From assembly GCF_000155975.1 (NCBI RefSeq), contig NZ_GG730299.1, positions 744,305 through 808,304 of the forward strand: 64,000 nt of DNA, given 5' to 3'. Numbering within the stretch: position 1 is the first letter of the stretch; each line of letters begins with the position of its first letter. The translations under genes were made by a program, and so were the position numbers. The DNA comes from Citrobacter youngae ATCC 29220. GTDB taxonomy: Bacteria > Pseudomonadota > Gammaproteobacteria > Enterobacterales > Enterobacteriaceae. This document shows, piece after piece, positions 20,840 through 32,839 of this stretch. The notes beneath the pieces were generated by a model, which saw only the letters and a program-made list of their open reading frames with translations, searched no databases and was not told the DNA's origin.

Positions 20840-22099
20840 TTATGCTTCCCGTTCAACTAGCTCAGGCTCTTCTTCCAGTAAACCTTCATCCTGTGCCAGC
20901 ATCGCCGTTGCAATCCCGTTACCCAATACGTTGATCGCTGAGCGTCCCATGTCCAGGAAGTGGTCGATACCCATCAGTAACAGAATTCCTGCGACCGGAA
21001 TATTAAAACTCGGTATGGTTGCCGCCAGTACCACCAGCGCAGAACGCGGCACGCCCGCAATCCCTTTGGACGCCAGCATCAGGGTCAACATCAGGACGGT
21101 GATTTCGGCGAAGGAGAGGTGAATGTTATACGCCTGCGCGATAAACAGAGAGGCAAAGGAGCAGTAGACCATCGAGCCAACCAGGTTAAACGAATAACCG
21201 ATAGGCAGTACAAATGACACGATGTTGCGTGAGCAGCCAAATTTAGTTAATTGCTCCAGCGTTTTCGGATAAGCAGCTTCGGAGCTGCTGGTGGTGAAGG
21301 CAACCAGAACCGGGTCTTTCAGCATGCTGACCAGGCGGAATACCTCTTTTTTCAGCATGACGTATCCCGCGGCCAGCAGGACCAGACAGGTCAGCAAAAT
21401 GGCCACATAATAGCCGCCGATGAACGACGCGTAGTTGAGCAGGATCCCCAGCCCCTGGGTGGAGATAACGGAAGAGATGGCGGCAAAAATAGCCAGCGGC
21501 GCAACGTACATCACGTAACCGGTCACCTTCAGCATAATGTGGGAGACCACATCCAATGCGGCAACCAGCGGGGCGTTAAATTTTTCTCCAAGCGATGCTC
21601 CACCGATCCCGAAGAACAGGGAGAACACAACAATTTGCAGAATCTCGTTATTGGCCATCGCCTCGGCGATGCTGGTGGGGATGGTATGAGACAGAAAACC
21701 TTTCAGGCTCATGCCGCCCACGGCCAGACCGGTATCGGTGGCTTCCAGCGGGATCGCCAGATTCAGTCCGCTCCCGGGTTGTTCGAGGGAGACCACAAAC
21801 AGACCAACCAGAATAGACAACACAGAAGAGCTGATAAACCAGATCATCGCTTTGCCGCCCACGCGTCCGATGGTGGAGGTTTCGCCCAGACGCATAATGC
21901 CGACGGTCAGGGTGCTGAAGACTAAAGGTGCGATCACCATTTTAATCAGGCGCAAAAAGATGTCGGTGAGAAGCGTTATATTATCTGCCCAGGCGGTAAC
22001 CACGCCGTGAGAGGCATAAGAGTGGATCACCGCACCCGACAGGATCCCCGCCAGCATGAAGATCACAATAAACAACGTGAGTTTGTTTGCATTTGCCAC
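20840..22099 (-). CDS. Dicarboxylate/amino-acid:cation symporter (DAACS family)
   Basis: A 419-residue GltP/DctA-type secondary transporter. Family motifs are the serine-rich hairpin (FTTSSSEAAYPKTLEQ), the cation-site helix with SKGIAGVPRSA, and the terminal MGIDHFLDMGRSAINVLGN, where the Asp and Asn residues coordinate substrate and sodium. Eight hydrophobic segments are visible. It imports acidic amino acids or C4-dicarboxylates; the substrate cannot be fixed. It faces opposite to the chemotaxis genes and sits exactly between the cheW end and the tar promoter, a position empty in E. coli K-12. A perfect CRP site lies upstream. Confidence 0.9.
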   Translation of the reverse strand: MANANKLTLFIVIFMLAGILSGAVIHSYASHGVVTAWADNITLLTDIFLRLIKMVIAPLVFSTLTVGIMRLGETSTIGRVGGKAMIWFISSSVLSILVGLFVVSLEQPGSGLNLAIPLEATDTGLAVGGMSLKGFLSHTIPTSIAEAMANNEILQIVVFSLFFGIGGASLGEKFNAPLVAALDVVSHIMLKVTGYVMYVAPLAIFAAISSVISTQGLGILLNYASFIGGYYVAILLTCLVLLAAGYVMLKKEVFRLVSMLKDPVLVAFTTSSSEAAYPKTLEQLTKFGCSRNIVSFVLPIGYSFNLVGSMVYCSFASLFIAQAYNIHLSFAEITVLMLTLMLASKGIAGVPRSALVVLAATIPSFNIPVAGILLLMGIDHFLDMGRSAINVLGNGIATAMLAQDEGLLEEEPELVEREA

Positions 22100-22264
22100 T
22101 AAAAAGCCCTCAGTAAGGATTTAACATTTATTGTTCGGTTACTCATTTTTTATACTTATTAAGTGGTAACGAAATATTCATCATATAAATTGGATTAAAG
22201 CGTAATCGGATACAACTTTTTTTAATTTTTTATTCATTTTGTTGTGGTATTTACGCCGTATATG

Positions 22265-22280
22265 TGTGACCTCAATCACA
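22265..22280 (-). promoter_or_regulatory. CRP site upstream of the symporter gene
   Basis: TGTGA-CCTCAA-TCACA is a perfect CRP palindrome 166 bp from the symporter start. It probably serves the symporter, because tar has its own sigma-28 promoter and lies 224 bp away. Confidence 0.8.
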
Positions 22281-22445
22281 TAAAACGGCGAATTCAGCCA
22301 ATCTGACCGCGCACACCGATGAAGGCGGATGTTATTTACATGATAATTATGATGTTTTTATGTGAATGATTTGTGGTTGCCGTACACCCGTCTTGCCGCC
22401 TCCCGCCAGGCTTCACTCCCCTTAAGGATTTCCTTTTCGCAAACG

Positions 22446-22472
22446 TAAAGTTATCTCAGCGAGTGCCGATAA
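22446..22472 (+). promoter_or_regulatory. Sigma-28 (FliA) promoter of tar-tap-cheRBYZ
   Basis: TAAAGTTA-N11-GCCGATAA matches the FliA consensus at 15 of 16 positions with the exact spacing, and ends 31 bp before the tar start. Confidence 0.95.
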
Positions 22473-22503
22473 CGTTGATAACTCGTTTTCAGGAAGGTGC
22501 CTT

Positions 22504-24159
22504 ATGTTTAACCGTATCCGCGTTGTCACAATGCTGATGATGGTGCTGGGGGTTTTCGCACTGCTACAGCTTGTTTCCGGTGGTCTGTTGTTTTCTTCAT
22601 TGCAGCAGAATCAGCAAAGTTTTGTTATTTCTAACGATCTTCGACAGCAGCAAAGCGAACTCACCTCAACATGGGATCTGATGCTGCAAACACGAATTAA
22701 TTTAAGCCGTTCTTCCGCGCGTATGATGATGGATGCGTCCAATCAGCAAAGCAGTGCGAAAAACGATCTGCTGAAGAATGCGAAAACATCGCTGGCGCAG
22801 GCGGAAACGCATTACGCAAAATTCAAAAACATCACGCCGCTGCCGGAGATGGCAGAAGCCAGCGGCAACGTCGACGAGAAGTATCAACAGTACCATGCGG
22901 CCTTATCAGAACTGGTTCAGTTTCTGGAAAACGGCAATATGGACGCCTATTTCGCGCAACCTACTCAGGGAATGCAAAACGCGCTCGGCGAGGCGCTGGG
23001 CAAGTACGCCAGCGTGAGCGAAAAGCTTTACGCTCAGGCATTCGATCAAAGCGCGCGTGATTACCACTTCGCCCAATGGCAGCTCGGCATTCTGGCCGTG
23101 GTGCTGGTGCTGATTCTGGTCGTGGTGTGGTACGGCATCCGTCAAACCCTGCTTAACCCTCTGGCCCGCGTTATTGCCCATATCCGCGAGATCGCCAGCG
23201 GTAATTTAACCGCGATGCTGACCGTCAGCGGGCGTAACGAAATTGGCGAACTGGCCAGTACGGTTGATCATATGCAGCGCTCGCTGACGGAAACCGTCAC
23301 CCTGGTGCGCGAAGGGTCTGACGCGATTTATTCCGGTACCAGCGAAATCGCCAGCGGTAACACCGATCTTTCATCCCGCACGGAGCAGCAGGCTTCCGCC
23401 CTGGAAGAAACCGCAGCCAGCATGGAACAACTCACCGCCACGGTGAAGCAAAATGCGGACAACGCGCGTCAGGCCTCCCAGTTGGCGAAAAGCGCCTCCG
23501 ATACCGCACAGCATGGCGGCAAAGTGGTTGATAGCGTGGTGAGCACCATGCACGAAATAGCCGATAGCTCGAAGAAAATCGCCGACATCATCAGCGTTAT
23601 CGACGGCATTGCCTTCCAGACCAACATTCTCGCCCTGAACGCGGCGGTTGAAGCGGCGCGGGCCGGTGAGCAGGGGCGCGGTTTTGCCGTGGTTGCGGGC
23701 GAAGTGCGTAATCTGGCGAGCCGTAGCGCACAGGCGGCGAAAGAGATTAAGGCGTTGATTGAAGATTCAGTTTCCCGCGTGGATACCGGTTCTGTCCTGG
23801 TAGAGAGCGCAGGGGAAACCATGAATGACATCGTGACGGCCGTAACGCGCGTGACCGACATTATGGGTGAAATCGCCTCCGCTTCAGACGAGCAGAGCCG
23901 CGGGATAGATCAGGTTGCGCTCGCGGTCTCCGAAATGGACCGCGTCACGCAGCAGAACGCCTCGCTGGTTCAGGAATCGGCCGCCGCTGCGGCAGCTCTT
24001 GAAGAACAGGCCAGTCGCTTAACCCAGTCGGTATCGACTTTCCGTCTCGCGTCACGCCCGGCATCGACGAAACCCCGCGATACACGATTACCTGCGGCGG
24101 CGACCGCCTCCTTTTCACGCCAGAACATTGAACAAGATACGAATTGGGAAACATTTTGA
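22504..24159 (+). CDS. tar: Methyl-accepting chemotaxis protein II (aspartate), Tar
   Basis: A 551-residue chemoreceptor: membrane segment 1 (residues 7-30), periplasmic four-helix ligand domain, segment 2 (about 190-212), HAMP, then the cytoplasmic signalling hairpin with the invariant tip ([20 protein letters not shown]). Aspartate-contact residues Arg64, Arg69 and Arg73 are all conserved, so an aspartate receptor is well supported. The C-terminal pentapeptide NWETF, which tethers CheR and CheB, is present. Maltose sensing cannot be judged from the sequence. Confidence 0.96.
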   Translation: MFNRIRVVTMLMMVLGVFALLQLVSGGLLFSSLQQNQQSFVISNDLRQQQSELTSTWDLMLQTRINLSRSSARMMMDASNQQSSAKNDLLKNAKTSLAQAETHYAKFKNITPLPEMAEASGNVDEKYQQYHAALSELVQFLENGNMDAYFAQPTQGMQNALGEALGKYASVSEKLYAQAFDQSARDYHFAQWQLGILAVVLVLILVVVWYGIRQTLLNPLARVIAHIREIASGNLTAMLTVSGRNEIGELASTVDHMQRSLTETVTLVREGSDAIYSGTSEIASGNTDLSSRTEQQASALEETAASMEQLTATVKQNADNARQASQLAKSASDTAQHGGKVVDSVVSTMHEIADSSKKIADIISVIDGIAFQTNILALNAAVEAARAGEQGRGFAVVAGEVRNLASRSAQAAKEIKALIEDSVSRVDTGSVLVESAGETMNDIVTAVTRVTDIMGEIASASDEQSRGIDQVALAVSEMDRVTQQNASLVQESAAAAAALEEQASRLTQSVSTFRLASRPASTKPRDTRLPAAATASFSRQNIEQDTNWETF

Positions 24160-24202
24160 CTGGTAGTTAAACCGCGGCCTGCGCCGCCCGATGGGAGCGT
24201 TG

Positions 24203-25804
24203 ATGTTTAATCGTATTCGAATTTCGACCACGCTGTTTTTGATTTTAATCCTCTGCGGCGTTTTGCAGATTGGCAGTAATGGCTTGTCCTTCTGGGCATT
24301 TCGGGACGGTTTTCAAAACCTGAATCAGGTCGAACGGAGTAATCAGCAACGCGCTGCGCTGGCCCAAACCCGCGCTGTGTTATTACAGGCCAGTACGGCC
24401 CTTAATAAGGCAGGAACGCTGACCGCGCTGAGCTATCCGCCAGAGGACATCAAAGCCTTGATGACGCTTGCGCGCGATAGCCTGGCGCAGTCCGAATCAC
24501 TGTTTAAGCGCTTTATGGCGACGTCGGATACCACAGAACAAGGGAAGGCGCTGATTGGCGCGACGGAGAAAAGCTTTAGCCAATGGCACAGCGATCTTGC
24601 GCATCAGGCCACCTGGCTTGAGAACAACCAATTGTCAGATTTTCTGACCGCGCCGGTGCAGGCTTCTCAGGATGCCTTTGATGCGAATGTGAATGCGTGG
24701 CAGAACAACATCGATCGCGTGTTGCAAACGGCAGAGGATCTCAGCCAGCGGAATTACCATATGTCGGGGGTGATTTTCGCCACCATGGTGGTTCTGGCGG
24801 TGCTGTTAACCAGCGCGGCGTTGTACTGGTCGCGCAAGATGATTGTCCAGCCGCTGGCGATTATCGGCAGCCATTTCGACAGCATTGCCGCGGGTAACCT
24901 GGCGCGGCCGGTAGCGGTTTATGGGCGCAATGAAATTTCGGCCATTTTTGCCAGCCTGAAGAAGATGCAGCAGGCGCTACGGGAAACGGTGAGTGAAGTT
25001 CGCCGGGGCAGTTCAGCCATGCATAACGGCATTTCTGAAATCGCGATGGGCAATAACGATTTGTCTTCACGGACCGAACAGCAGGCGGCCGCGCTGGCGC
25101 AAACGGCTGCCAGCATGGAGCAGCTCACCGCCACTGTCGGCCAGAACGCGGATAACGCGCGCCAGGCATCGGGACTGACCAAAAGTGCGGCAGATACCGC
25201 GCATAAAGGCGGCGAACAGACGTCCCGGGTCGCCAGCACCATGCATGAGATTTCGGCCAGCTCGCAGAAAATTGGCGACATCATCGGCGTCATTGACAGC
25301 ATTGCGTTCCAGACCAATATCCTGGCGCTGAATGCCGCGGTAGAGGCAGCCAGGGCCGGGGAACAGGGACGCGGTTTTGCCGTCGTCGCCGGAGAGGTGC
25401 GCAATCTGGCAAGCCGGAGCGCGCAGGCGGCAAAGGAAATTAAGGGACTGATTGAGGAGTCTGTTACCCGGGTCCATCAGGGATCGCAACTGGTGGATAT
25501 GGCCGCGCGCACGATGACGGAAATTGTCAGCGCCGTTACCCGGGTTAACGACATCATGGGAGAGATTGCCTCTGCTTCTGATGAACAACGCAGAGGTATT
25601 GAGCAGGTGGCGCAGGCCGTCAGTCAGATGGACTCCGTGACGCAGCAAAACGCCGGTCTGGTGGAAGAAGCCGCATCCGCCACCGGACAACTCGCTACGC
25701 AGGCCGATCATCTTTCTGCCTGTGTCGCATTTTTTAAGCTTGAAGAGCAAACCGTAGCAAAACCAGAGTTGGCGCAACCGCAGGCTGTGCCCGTTGTATC
25801 CTGA
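24203..25804 (+). CDS. tap: Methyl-accepting chemotaxis protein IV (dipeptide), Tap
   Basis: A 533-residue chemoreceptor with the same length and N-terminus ([19 protein letters not shown]) as E. coli Tap. It shares the tip hairpin sequence with Tar but ends in PVVS, without the NWETF tether, as is typical for this low-abundance receptor. Tap senses dipeptides through the periplasmic binding protein DppA and pyrimidines. The start ATG at 24203 has a GGGAGCG ribosome site; a frame start at 24191 adds four residues. Salmonella Typhimurium lacks tap at this place. Confidence 0.93.
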   Translation: MFNRIRISTTLFLILILCGVLQIGSNGLSFWAFRDGFQNLNQVERSNQQRAALAQTRAVLLQASTALNKAGTLTALSYPPEDIKALMTLARDSLAQSESLFKRFMATSDTTEQGKALIGATEKSFSQWHSDLAHQATWLENNQLSDFLTAPVQASQDAFDANVNAWQNNIDRVLQTAEDLSQRNYHMSGVIFATMVVLAVLLTSAALYWSRKMIVQPLAIIGSHFDSIAAGNLARPVAVYGRNEISAIFASLKKMQQALRETVSEVRRGSSAMHNGISEIAMGNNDLSSRTEQQAAALAQTAASMEQLTATVGQNADNARQASGLTKSAADTAHKGGEQTSRVASTMHEISASSQKIGDIIGVIDSIAFQTNILALNAAVEAARAGEQGRGFAVVAGEVRNLASRSAQAAKEIKGLIEESVTRVHQGSQLVDMAARTMTEIVSAVTRVNDIMGEIASASDEQRRGIEQVAQAVSQMDSVTQQNAGLVEEAASATGQLATQADHLSACVAFFKLEEQTVAKPELAQPQAVPVVS

Positions 25805-25823
25805 ATGTGATTGAGAAGGCGCT

Positions 25824-26692
25824 ATGACATCATCTCTGCCCTCCGGGCAAACGTCATTATTGTTACAGATGACACAGCGCCTCGCGCTGTCTGACGCGCA
25901 TTTTCGTCGGATATGTCAATTAATATACCAGCGCGCGGGGATCGTACTGGCCGACCATAAGCGGGACATGGTGTATAACCGCCTGGTCCGCCGACTGCGT
26001 ACCCTGGGGCTGGATGACTTTGGCCGCTATCTCAGCATGCTGGAAGCTAACCAGAACAGCGCCGAGTGGCAGGCCTTTATTAACTCCCTGACGACCAACC
26101 TGACCGCGTTTTTTCGCGAAGGGCATCATTTTCCCGTGCTCTCTGACCACGCCCGTCGGCGTAACGGTGAATACCGTGTCTGGAGCGCGGCGGCGTCAAC
26201 CGGGGAAGAACCGTACAGCATTGCCATTACGCTGGCCGATACGTTAGGCATGGCGCCGGGGCGCTGGCGCGTTTTTGCCAGCGACATTGATACCGAAGTG
26301 TTGGAAAAGGCCCGCAGCGGTATTTATCGCCTCGATGAGTTAAAGACGCTGTCACCGCAGCAGCTGCAGCGTTATTTCATGCGCGGCACCGGGCCGCATG
26401 AAGGGCTGGTTCGCGTAAGGCAGGAACTGGCGGGGCATGTTGAATTTTCCAGCGTCAATTTACTGGACAAGCAGTACAACGTGCCGGGACCTTTCGATGC
26501 CATATTTTGCCGTAACGTGATGATCTACTTCGATAAAACGACGCAACAGGACATTCTGCACCGTTTTGTTCCACTTCTTAAACCCGATGGGCTGCTGTTT
26601 GCAGGCCATTCAGAAAACTTTAGCAACCTCGTGCGCGAGTTTAGCCTGCGTGGACAGACCGTGTATGCGCATGCGCCAGGTAAGGATAAAGC

Positions 26693-26696
<4 letters not shown>
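25824..26696 (+). CDS. cheR: Chemotaxis methyltransferase CheR
   Basis: A 290-residue S-adenosylmethionine-dependent enzyme that methylates receptor glutamates. The N-terminal helical domain ([14 protein letters not shown] ... [15 protein letters not shown]) binds the substrate region, and the catalytic domain carries the SAM motif ([16 protein letters not shown]) and [14 protein letters not shown]. The NWETF tether on Tar is its docking site. The stop overlaps the cheB start by ATGA. Confidence 0.97.
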
Positions 26697-28149
<1,453 letters not shown>

Positions 28150-28159
28150 GGGTGTGATG

Positions 28160-28804
28160 ATGATGCAACCACAAATTAAACCTGTTGATGAACATTCAGC
28201 AGGGGACATCATCGCGCGCATCGGCAGTTTGACCCGAATGCTGCGCGACAGCCTGCGTGAACTGGGGCTGGATCAGGCCATTGCCGAAGCGGCAGAGGCG
28301 ATTCCCGATGCTCGCGATCGTCTGGATTATGTTGTACAGATGACCGCGCAGGCGGCAGAGCGCGCGCTAAACAGTGTGGAAGCTTCGCAGCCGCACCAGG
28401 ATGCGATGGAAAAAGGGGCCAAAGGCCTGACTAAACGCTGGGATGAATGGTTTGAAAATCCGATCGAGCTGTCCGACGCCCGTGAACTGGTCACCGACAC
28501 CCGTCAGTTTCTTGGTGATGTGCCGGGACATACCAGTTTTACCAATGCCCAGTTGCTGGACATCATGATGGCGCAGGATTTCCAGGACCTCACCGGTCAG
28601 GTCATCAAGCGTATGATGGATGTTATCCAGGAGATTGAACGTCAGTTGCTGATGGTTCTGTTGGAAAATATTCCGGAGCAGGGCGCTCGTCCAAAACGCG
28701 AAAACGAAAGTTTGCTTAACGGCCCGCAGGTTGATACCTCAAAAGCCGGCGTGGTGGCCAGTCAGGATCAGGTTGACGACCTGCTGGATAGCCTCGGGTT
28801 CTGA
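28160..28804 (+). CDS. cheZ: CheY-P phosphatase CheZ
   Basis: A 214-residue long helical hairpin protein. The catalytic Gln lies in [10 protein letters not shown], and the C-terminal [11 protein letters not shown] is the CheY-docking helix. Two ATG codons stand side by side (28157 and 28160); I chose the second because it gives the E. coli MMQP start. It ends the tar-tap-cheRBYZ operon. Confidence 0.96.
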   Translation: MMQPQIKPVDEHSAGDIIARIGSLTRMLRDSLRELGLDQAIAEAAEAIPDARDRLDYVVQMTAQAAERALNSVEASQPHQDAMEKGAKGLTKRWDEWFENPIELSDARELVTDTRQFLGDVPGHTSFTNAQLLDIMMAQDFQDLTGQVIKRMMDVIQEIERQLLMVLLENIPEQGARPKRENESLLNGPQVDTSKAGVVASQDQVDDLLDSLGF

Positions 28805-28811
28805 TGCGTAT

Positions 28812-28850
28812 TGGCCGGATGTGGGGCGTGGGTCTCTCATCCGGCTAAGC
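28812..28850. repeat. REP-like palindrome between cheZ and flhB
   Basis: GCCGGATG and CATCCGGC flank a short GTGGGGCGTGGGTCTCT spacer, a single REP hairpin. Confidence 0.6.
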
Positions 28851-28962
28851 GGCAATTCTGCTTAAAGCCATAAATCCCGTCTTTTTTACCGCTTACTCTC
28901 CCCATTGCCGGATGGCTGTTCTGGCATCATTCTCGCCTGTATCTCTATCCAGGGTCTGATGC

Positions 28963-30114
28963 GTGGCAGAAGAAAGCGACGACGACAAAACAGAAGCCCC
29001 CACCCCCCACCGACTTGAAAAAGCGCGGGAAGAAGGGCAGATCCCCCGATCCAAAGAGCTGACCTCACTGCTTATTTTGCTGGTGGGCGTGTGCATTATC
29101 TGGATTGGCGGGGAGTCGCTTGCCCGCAGACTGGCTGGCATGCTGTCTGCCGGATTACGTTTTGACCACAGTATGGTCAATGACCCTAACCTGATCCTGA
29201 GCCAAATCATTCTGCTGATTAAAGACGCGATGATTGCGCTGTTGCCGTTGATTACCGGCGTCGTACTGGTGGCCTTAATCTCACCGGTGATGCTTGGCGG
29301 TTTGATCTTCAGCGGTAAATCCCTGCAACCCAAGTTCTCAAAGCTGAATCCGTTGCCGGGCATTAAGCGCATGTTTTCCGCGCAAACTGGCGCCGAGCTG
29401 CTCAAAGCCATATTGAAATCCACCCTGGTGGGGAGCGTGGCTGGGTTTTATCTCTGGCATAACTGGCCGGAGATGATGCGTCTGGTGGCGGAGTCACCGA
29501 TTACGGCGATGGGCAACGCCCTGGATTTAGTCGGTATGTGCGCGCTGTTGGTGGTGCTGGGCGTCATTCCCATGGTGGGGTTCGACGTCTTTTTCCAGAT
29601 ATACAGCCATCTGAAAAAGCTGCGGATGTCGCGTCAGGATATCCGTGACGAATTTAAGCAAAGCGAAGGTGACCCGCACGTGAAGGGCAAAATACGCCAA
29701 ATGCAGCGTGCGGCAGCACAGCGTCGCATGATGGCGGATGTGCCGAAAGCGGACGTTATTGTTACCAACCCTACGCACTACTCGGTAGCGTTGCAGTATG
29801 ACGAGAACAAAATGAGCGCGCCGAAAGTTGTCGCCAAAGGCGCGGGGCCGGTGGCGTTGCGTATTCGTGAGATCGGCGCCGAGCATCGTGTCCCAACGTT
29901 AGAAGCGCCGCCGCTGGCGCGTGCGTTATATCGCCATGCGGAGATTGGTCAGCAAATACCGGGCCAGTTGTATGCCGCCGTTGCCGAAGTACTGGCATGG
30001 GTATGGCAGCTAAAACGCTGGCGTCTGGCAGGCGGCAAGCCGCCACCCCAACCTGAAAACCTTCCGGTGCCTGAAGCACTGGATTTCATGAACGAGAAGA
30101 ATACTGATGGCTAA
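28963..30114 (+). CDS. flhB: Flagellar export apparatus protein FlhB
   Basis: A 383-residue gate protein of the flagellar type III export system: cytosolic N-terminus, four membrane segments and a cytoplasmic domain. The self-cleavage motif NPTH is at residues 269-272; cleavage after Asn269 switches export from rod/hook to filament substrates. It uses a GTG start at 28963, as the frame alignment with the E. coli protein (382 residues) requires. It overlaps flhA by 8 bp. Confidence 0.97.
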   Translation: MAEESDDDKTEAPTPHRLEKAREEGQIPRSKELTSLLILLVGVCIIWIGGESLARRLAGMLSAGLRFDHSMVNDPNLILSQIILLIKDAMIALLPLITGVVLVALISPVMLGGLIFSGKSLQPKFSKLNPLPGIKRMFSAQTGAELLKAILKSTLVGSVAGFYLWHNWPEMMRLVAESPITAMGNALDLVGMCALLVVLGVIPMVGFDVFFQIYSHLKKLRMSRQDIRDEFKQSEGDPHVKGKIRQMQRAAAQRRMMADVPKADVIVTNPTHYSVALQYDENKMSAPKVVAKGAGPVALRIREIGAEHRVPTLEAPPLARALYRHAEIGQQIPGQLYAAVAEVLAWVWQLKRWRLAGGKPPPQPENLPVPEALDFMNEKNTDG

Positions 30115-32185
30115 TCTGGTCGCGATGCTGCGCCTGCCCGGCAACCTGAAATCCACGCAATGGCAGATTCTTGCCGGGCCAATCCTCATTCTGCTGATCC
30201 TGTCGATGATGGTGCTGCCGCTGCCGGCATTCATCCTCGATTTGCTGTTCACGTTTAACATTGCGCTGTCGATCATGGTGCTGCTGGTAGCGATGTTTAC
30301 GCAGCGCACGCTTGAGTTTGCCGCATTTCCGACGATTTTGCTGTTCACCACATTATTGCGCCTGGCCCTGAACGTGGCGTCGACGCGTATCATTTTGATG
30401 GAAGGACATACCGGTGCGGCGGCTGCGGGGAAGGTGGTTGAAGCCTTTGGTCACTTCCTGGTGGGCGGTAATTTTGCCATCGGTATCGTGGTCTTCGTTA
30501 TTCTCGTCATCATTAACTTCATGGTTATTACCAAAGGCGCGGGCCGTATCGCTGAAGTAGGCGCGCGCTTCGTGCTGGACGGTATGCCCGGCAAGCAGAT
30601 GGCGATTGATGCCGATTTAAATGCCGGACTGATTGGCGAAGATGAAGCCAAGAAACGACGCTCGGAAGTGACGCAGGAAGCCGATTTCTACGGCTCAATG
30701 GACGGTGCGAGTAAATTCGTCCGTGGAGATGCCATCGCCGGTATTTTAATTATGGTGATCAACGTGGTTGGCGGCCTGTTGGTCGGGGTGCTGCAGCATG
30801 GTATGAGCATGGGCAGCGCCGCGGAAAGTTATACCCTGTTGACTATCGGTGATGGGCTGGTAGCGCAAATTCCTGCGCTGGTTATCTCCACCGCGGCGGG
30901 GGTTATCGTGACCCGCGTGAGTACCGACCAGGACGTAGGCGAACAGATGGTGACCCAGCTGTTCAGTAATCCCAGCGTTATGCTGCTTAGCGCGGCGGTG
31001 CTGGGTTTGCTGGGCCTGGTCCCCGGTATGCCAAACCTGGTATTCTTGATGTTTACCGCCGCATTGCTCGGTCTGGCCTGGTGGATGCGCGGTCGCGAAC
31101 TCAAAGCGCCCGCTGAACCTCAGCCGGTGAAAATGCCGGAAAATAACTCCGTGGTGGAAGCGACATGGAACGACGTACAGCTGGAAGATTCGCTGGGAAT
31201 GGAGGTGGGTTACCGCCTGATCCCAATGGTCGATTTTCAGCAGGATGGCGAGCTGTTGGGGCGAATTCGCAGTATTCGTAAGAAATTTGCCCAGGATATG
31301 GGCTTCCTGCCGCCGGTGGTCCACATCCGCGACAATATGGATCTGCAACCGGCCCGCTATCGCATTCTGATGAAAGGGGTGGAAATAGGTAGCGGGGACG
31401 CCTATCCCGGACGTTGGCTGGCCATTAATCCGGGTACGGCAGCTGGGTCGTTGCCGGGTGAGAAAACGGTCGATCCGGCATTCGGTCTGGACGCTATCTG
31501 GATTGAAAGCGCATTGAAGGAACAGGCGCAGATTCAGGGCTTTACCGTGGTTGAAGCCAGTACCGTTGTCGCTACGCATTTAAACCACCTGATTGGGCAG
31601 TTCGCCGCTGAGCTGTTTGGCCGTCAGGAGGCGCAACAGCTACTGGACCGCGTCTCACAGGAGATGCCAAAGCTGACGGAAGATCTGGTGCCGGGCGTTG
31701 TGACGCTGACCACGCTGCACAAAGTGCTACAGAACTTACTGGACGAGAAAGTGCCGATTCGCGATATGCGCACCATTCTTGAAACGCTGGCTGAACATGC
31801 GCCGTTGCAGAACGATCCGCATGAGCTTACCGCGGTCGTCCGCGTTGCGTTGGGGCGCGCCATCACCCAGCAATGGTTCCCGGGTAATGAAGAGGTTCAG
31901 GTTATTGGCCTGGATACCCCGCTCGAACGTCTGCTGCTGCAGGCATTGCAGGGCGGCGGCGGTCTGGAGCCCGGTCTGGCAGACCGACTGCTGGCCCAGA
32001 CCCAGGAGGCGCTGTCTCGGCAGGAAATGTTGGGCGCGCCGCCGGTACTGCTGGTCAATCATGCGCTGCGCCCGTTACTGGCACGCTTTTTACGCCGCAG
32101 CATACCGCAACTGGTGGTGTTATCGAACATGGAACTTTCCGATAACCGCCACATCCGTATGACGGCGACCATTGGAGGCAAATAA
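30107..32185 (+). CDS. flhA: Flagellar export gate protein FlhA
   Basis: A 692-residue core of the export gate: about eight membrane segments in the first 330 residues with the FHIPEP-family cytoplasmic loop (GAGRIAEVGARFVLDGMPGKQMAID), and a C-terminal domain that docks chaperone-substrate complexes. It energises export with the proton gradient. Its length matches E. coli FlhA. It overlaps flhB at the start and shares one base with flhE (TAATG). Confidence 0.97.
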   Translation: MANLVAMLRLPGNLKSTQWQILAGPILILLILSMMVLPLPAFILDLLFTFNIALSIMVLLVAMFTQRTLEFAAFPTILLFTTLLRLALNVASTRIILMEGHTGAAAAGKVVEAFGHFLVGGNFAIGIVVFVILVIINFMVITKGAGRIAEVGARFVLDGMPGKQMAIDADLNAGLIGEDEAKKRRSEVTQEADFYGSMDGASKFVRGDAIAGILIMVINVVGGLLVGVLQHGMSMGSAAESYTLLTIGDGLVAQIPALVISTAAGVIVTRVSTDQDVGEQMVTQLFSNPSVMLLSAAVLGLLGLVPGMPNLVFLMFTAALLGLAWWMRGRELKAPAEPQPVKMPENNSVVEATWNDVQLEDSLGMEVGYRLIPMVDFQQDGELLGRIRSIRKKFAQDMGFLPPVVHIRDNMDLQPARYRILMKGVEIGSGDAYPGRWLAINPGTAAGSLPGEKTVDPAFGLDAIWIESALKEQAQIQGFTVVEASTVVATHLNHLIGQFAAELFGRQEAQQLLDRVSQEMPKLTEDLVPGVVTLTTLHKVLQNLLDEKVPIRDMRTILETLAEHAPLQNDPHELTAVVRVALGRAITQQWFPGNEEVQVIGLDTPLERLLLQALQGGGGLEPGLADRLLAQTQEALSRQEMLGAPPVLLVNHALRPLLARFLRRSIPQLVVLSNMELSDNRHIRMTATIGGK

Positions 32186-32577
32186 TGCGTAACGTACTGT
32201 GGTTGTTGTTTTTTCCTCTGTTTGCGCAGGCGGCCGGAGAAGGGGCCTGGCAGGCAAGCGCCATGGGGATCACCTTAAATCATCGCGGAGAGTCAGCCTC
32301 GTCTGCGCCTTTGGTTCCCAGCCAACCGGTCTCGGGACTGATGACGTTAGTGGCCTGGCGCTATGAGCTTAATGGCCCAACTCCCGCGGGGCTACGCGTG
32401 CGCTTATGCTCTCAGTCACGCTGCGTCGAGCTGGACGGTCAAAGTGGCACCACCAACGGGTTCAATAATGTTCCCGCCATCGAACCGATGCATTTTGTCT
32501 GGGAAGTCCCCGGCGGCGGTCGTCTGATCCCCGCTTTACGCGTTCAGAGCAATCAGGTGATTGTGAACTATCGTTAA
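32185..32577 (+). CDS. flhE: Flagellar protein FlhE
   Basis: A 130-residue periplasmic protein with a short signal peptide that ends at about AQA (residue 16), followed by a beta-rich domain with one Cys pair (RLCSQSRCVEL). FlhE is not needed for basal assembly but prevents proton leak through the export gate in E. coli and Salmonella. It closes the flhBAE operon. Confidence 0.95.
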   Translation: MRNVLWLLFFPLFAQAAGEGAWQASAMGITLNHRGESASSAPLVPSQPVSGLMTLVAWRYELNGPTPAGLRVRLCSQSRCVELDGQSGTTNGFNNVPAIEPMHFVWEVPGGGRLIPALRVQSNQVIVNYR

Positions 32578-32594
32578 CGCTTTCCTTTATTCCG

Positions 32595-32621
32595 GCCAGC
32601 AGCAGAAACTGCTGGCTGTTT
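32595..32621 (+). terminator. Terminator-like hairpin after flhE
   Basis: GCCAGCAG / CTGCTGGC with a CAGAAA loop is followed by TGTTT. The T-run is short. Confidence 0.65.
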
Positions 32622-32649
32622 CGCACTTTTAGCCCGCCTCTTTGATTAA

Positions 32650-32668
32650 ATAGAAACGCTGTTTTATA
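32650..32668 (+). promoter_or_regulatory. Candidate KdgR operator upstream of the GPH-GH105 operon
   Basis: ATAGAAACGCTGTTTTATA agrees with the KdgR consensus (AATGAAACATTGTTTCATT) at 13 of 19 positions, including GAAAC and TGTTT. It lies 172 bp before the symporter start. KdgR is the repressor of pectin catabolism, which fits the gene content. This is an inference from one site. Confidence 0.45.
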
Positions 32669-32839
32669 AAATAGGTGACATACGTTGCCGGACTCTTTGT
32701 GCTGTTGCCATTTCGCGCATACCCCTGGCAGAAACAGAAAGGTTTCACTTCCGGTTAGCTTTTACTGTGACCCTGTAAGGATGCCCAATGTCAAAGCGAG
32801 GATTGCGGGGCCTCCCAATAATGTGCAGGGGTAACGGCA

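Larger units (their letters stand above)
22100..22503. other. Divergent control region between the symporter and tar
   Basis: A 404-bp gap that holds an AT-rich symporter promoter, a perfect CRP palindrome and the sigma-28 promoter of tar. No other feature is visible. Confidence 0.7.

Noticed and set aside
30746-31579. 277-codon frame opposite flhA
   Set aside because: Codon-bias shadow of flhA; His- and Gln-rich composition typical for antisense translation.
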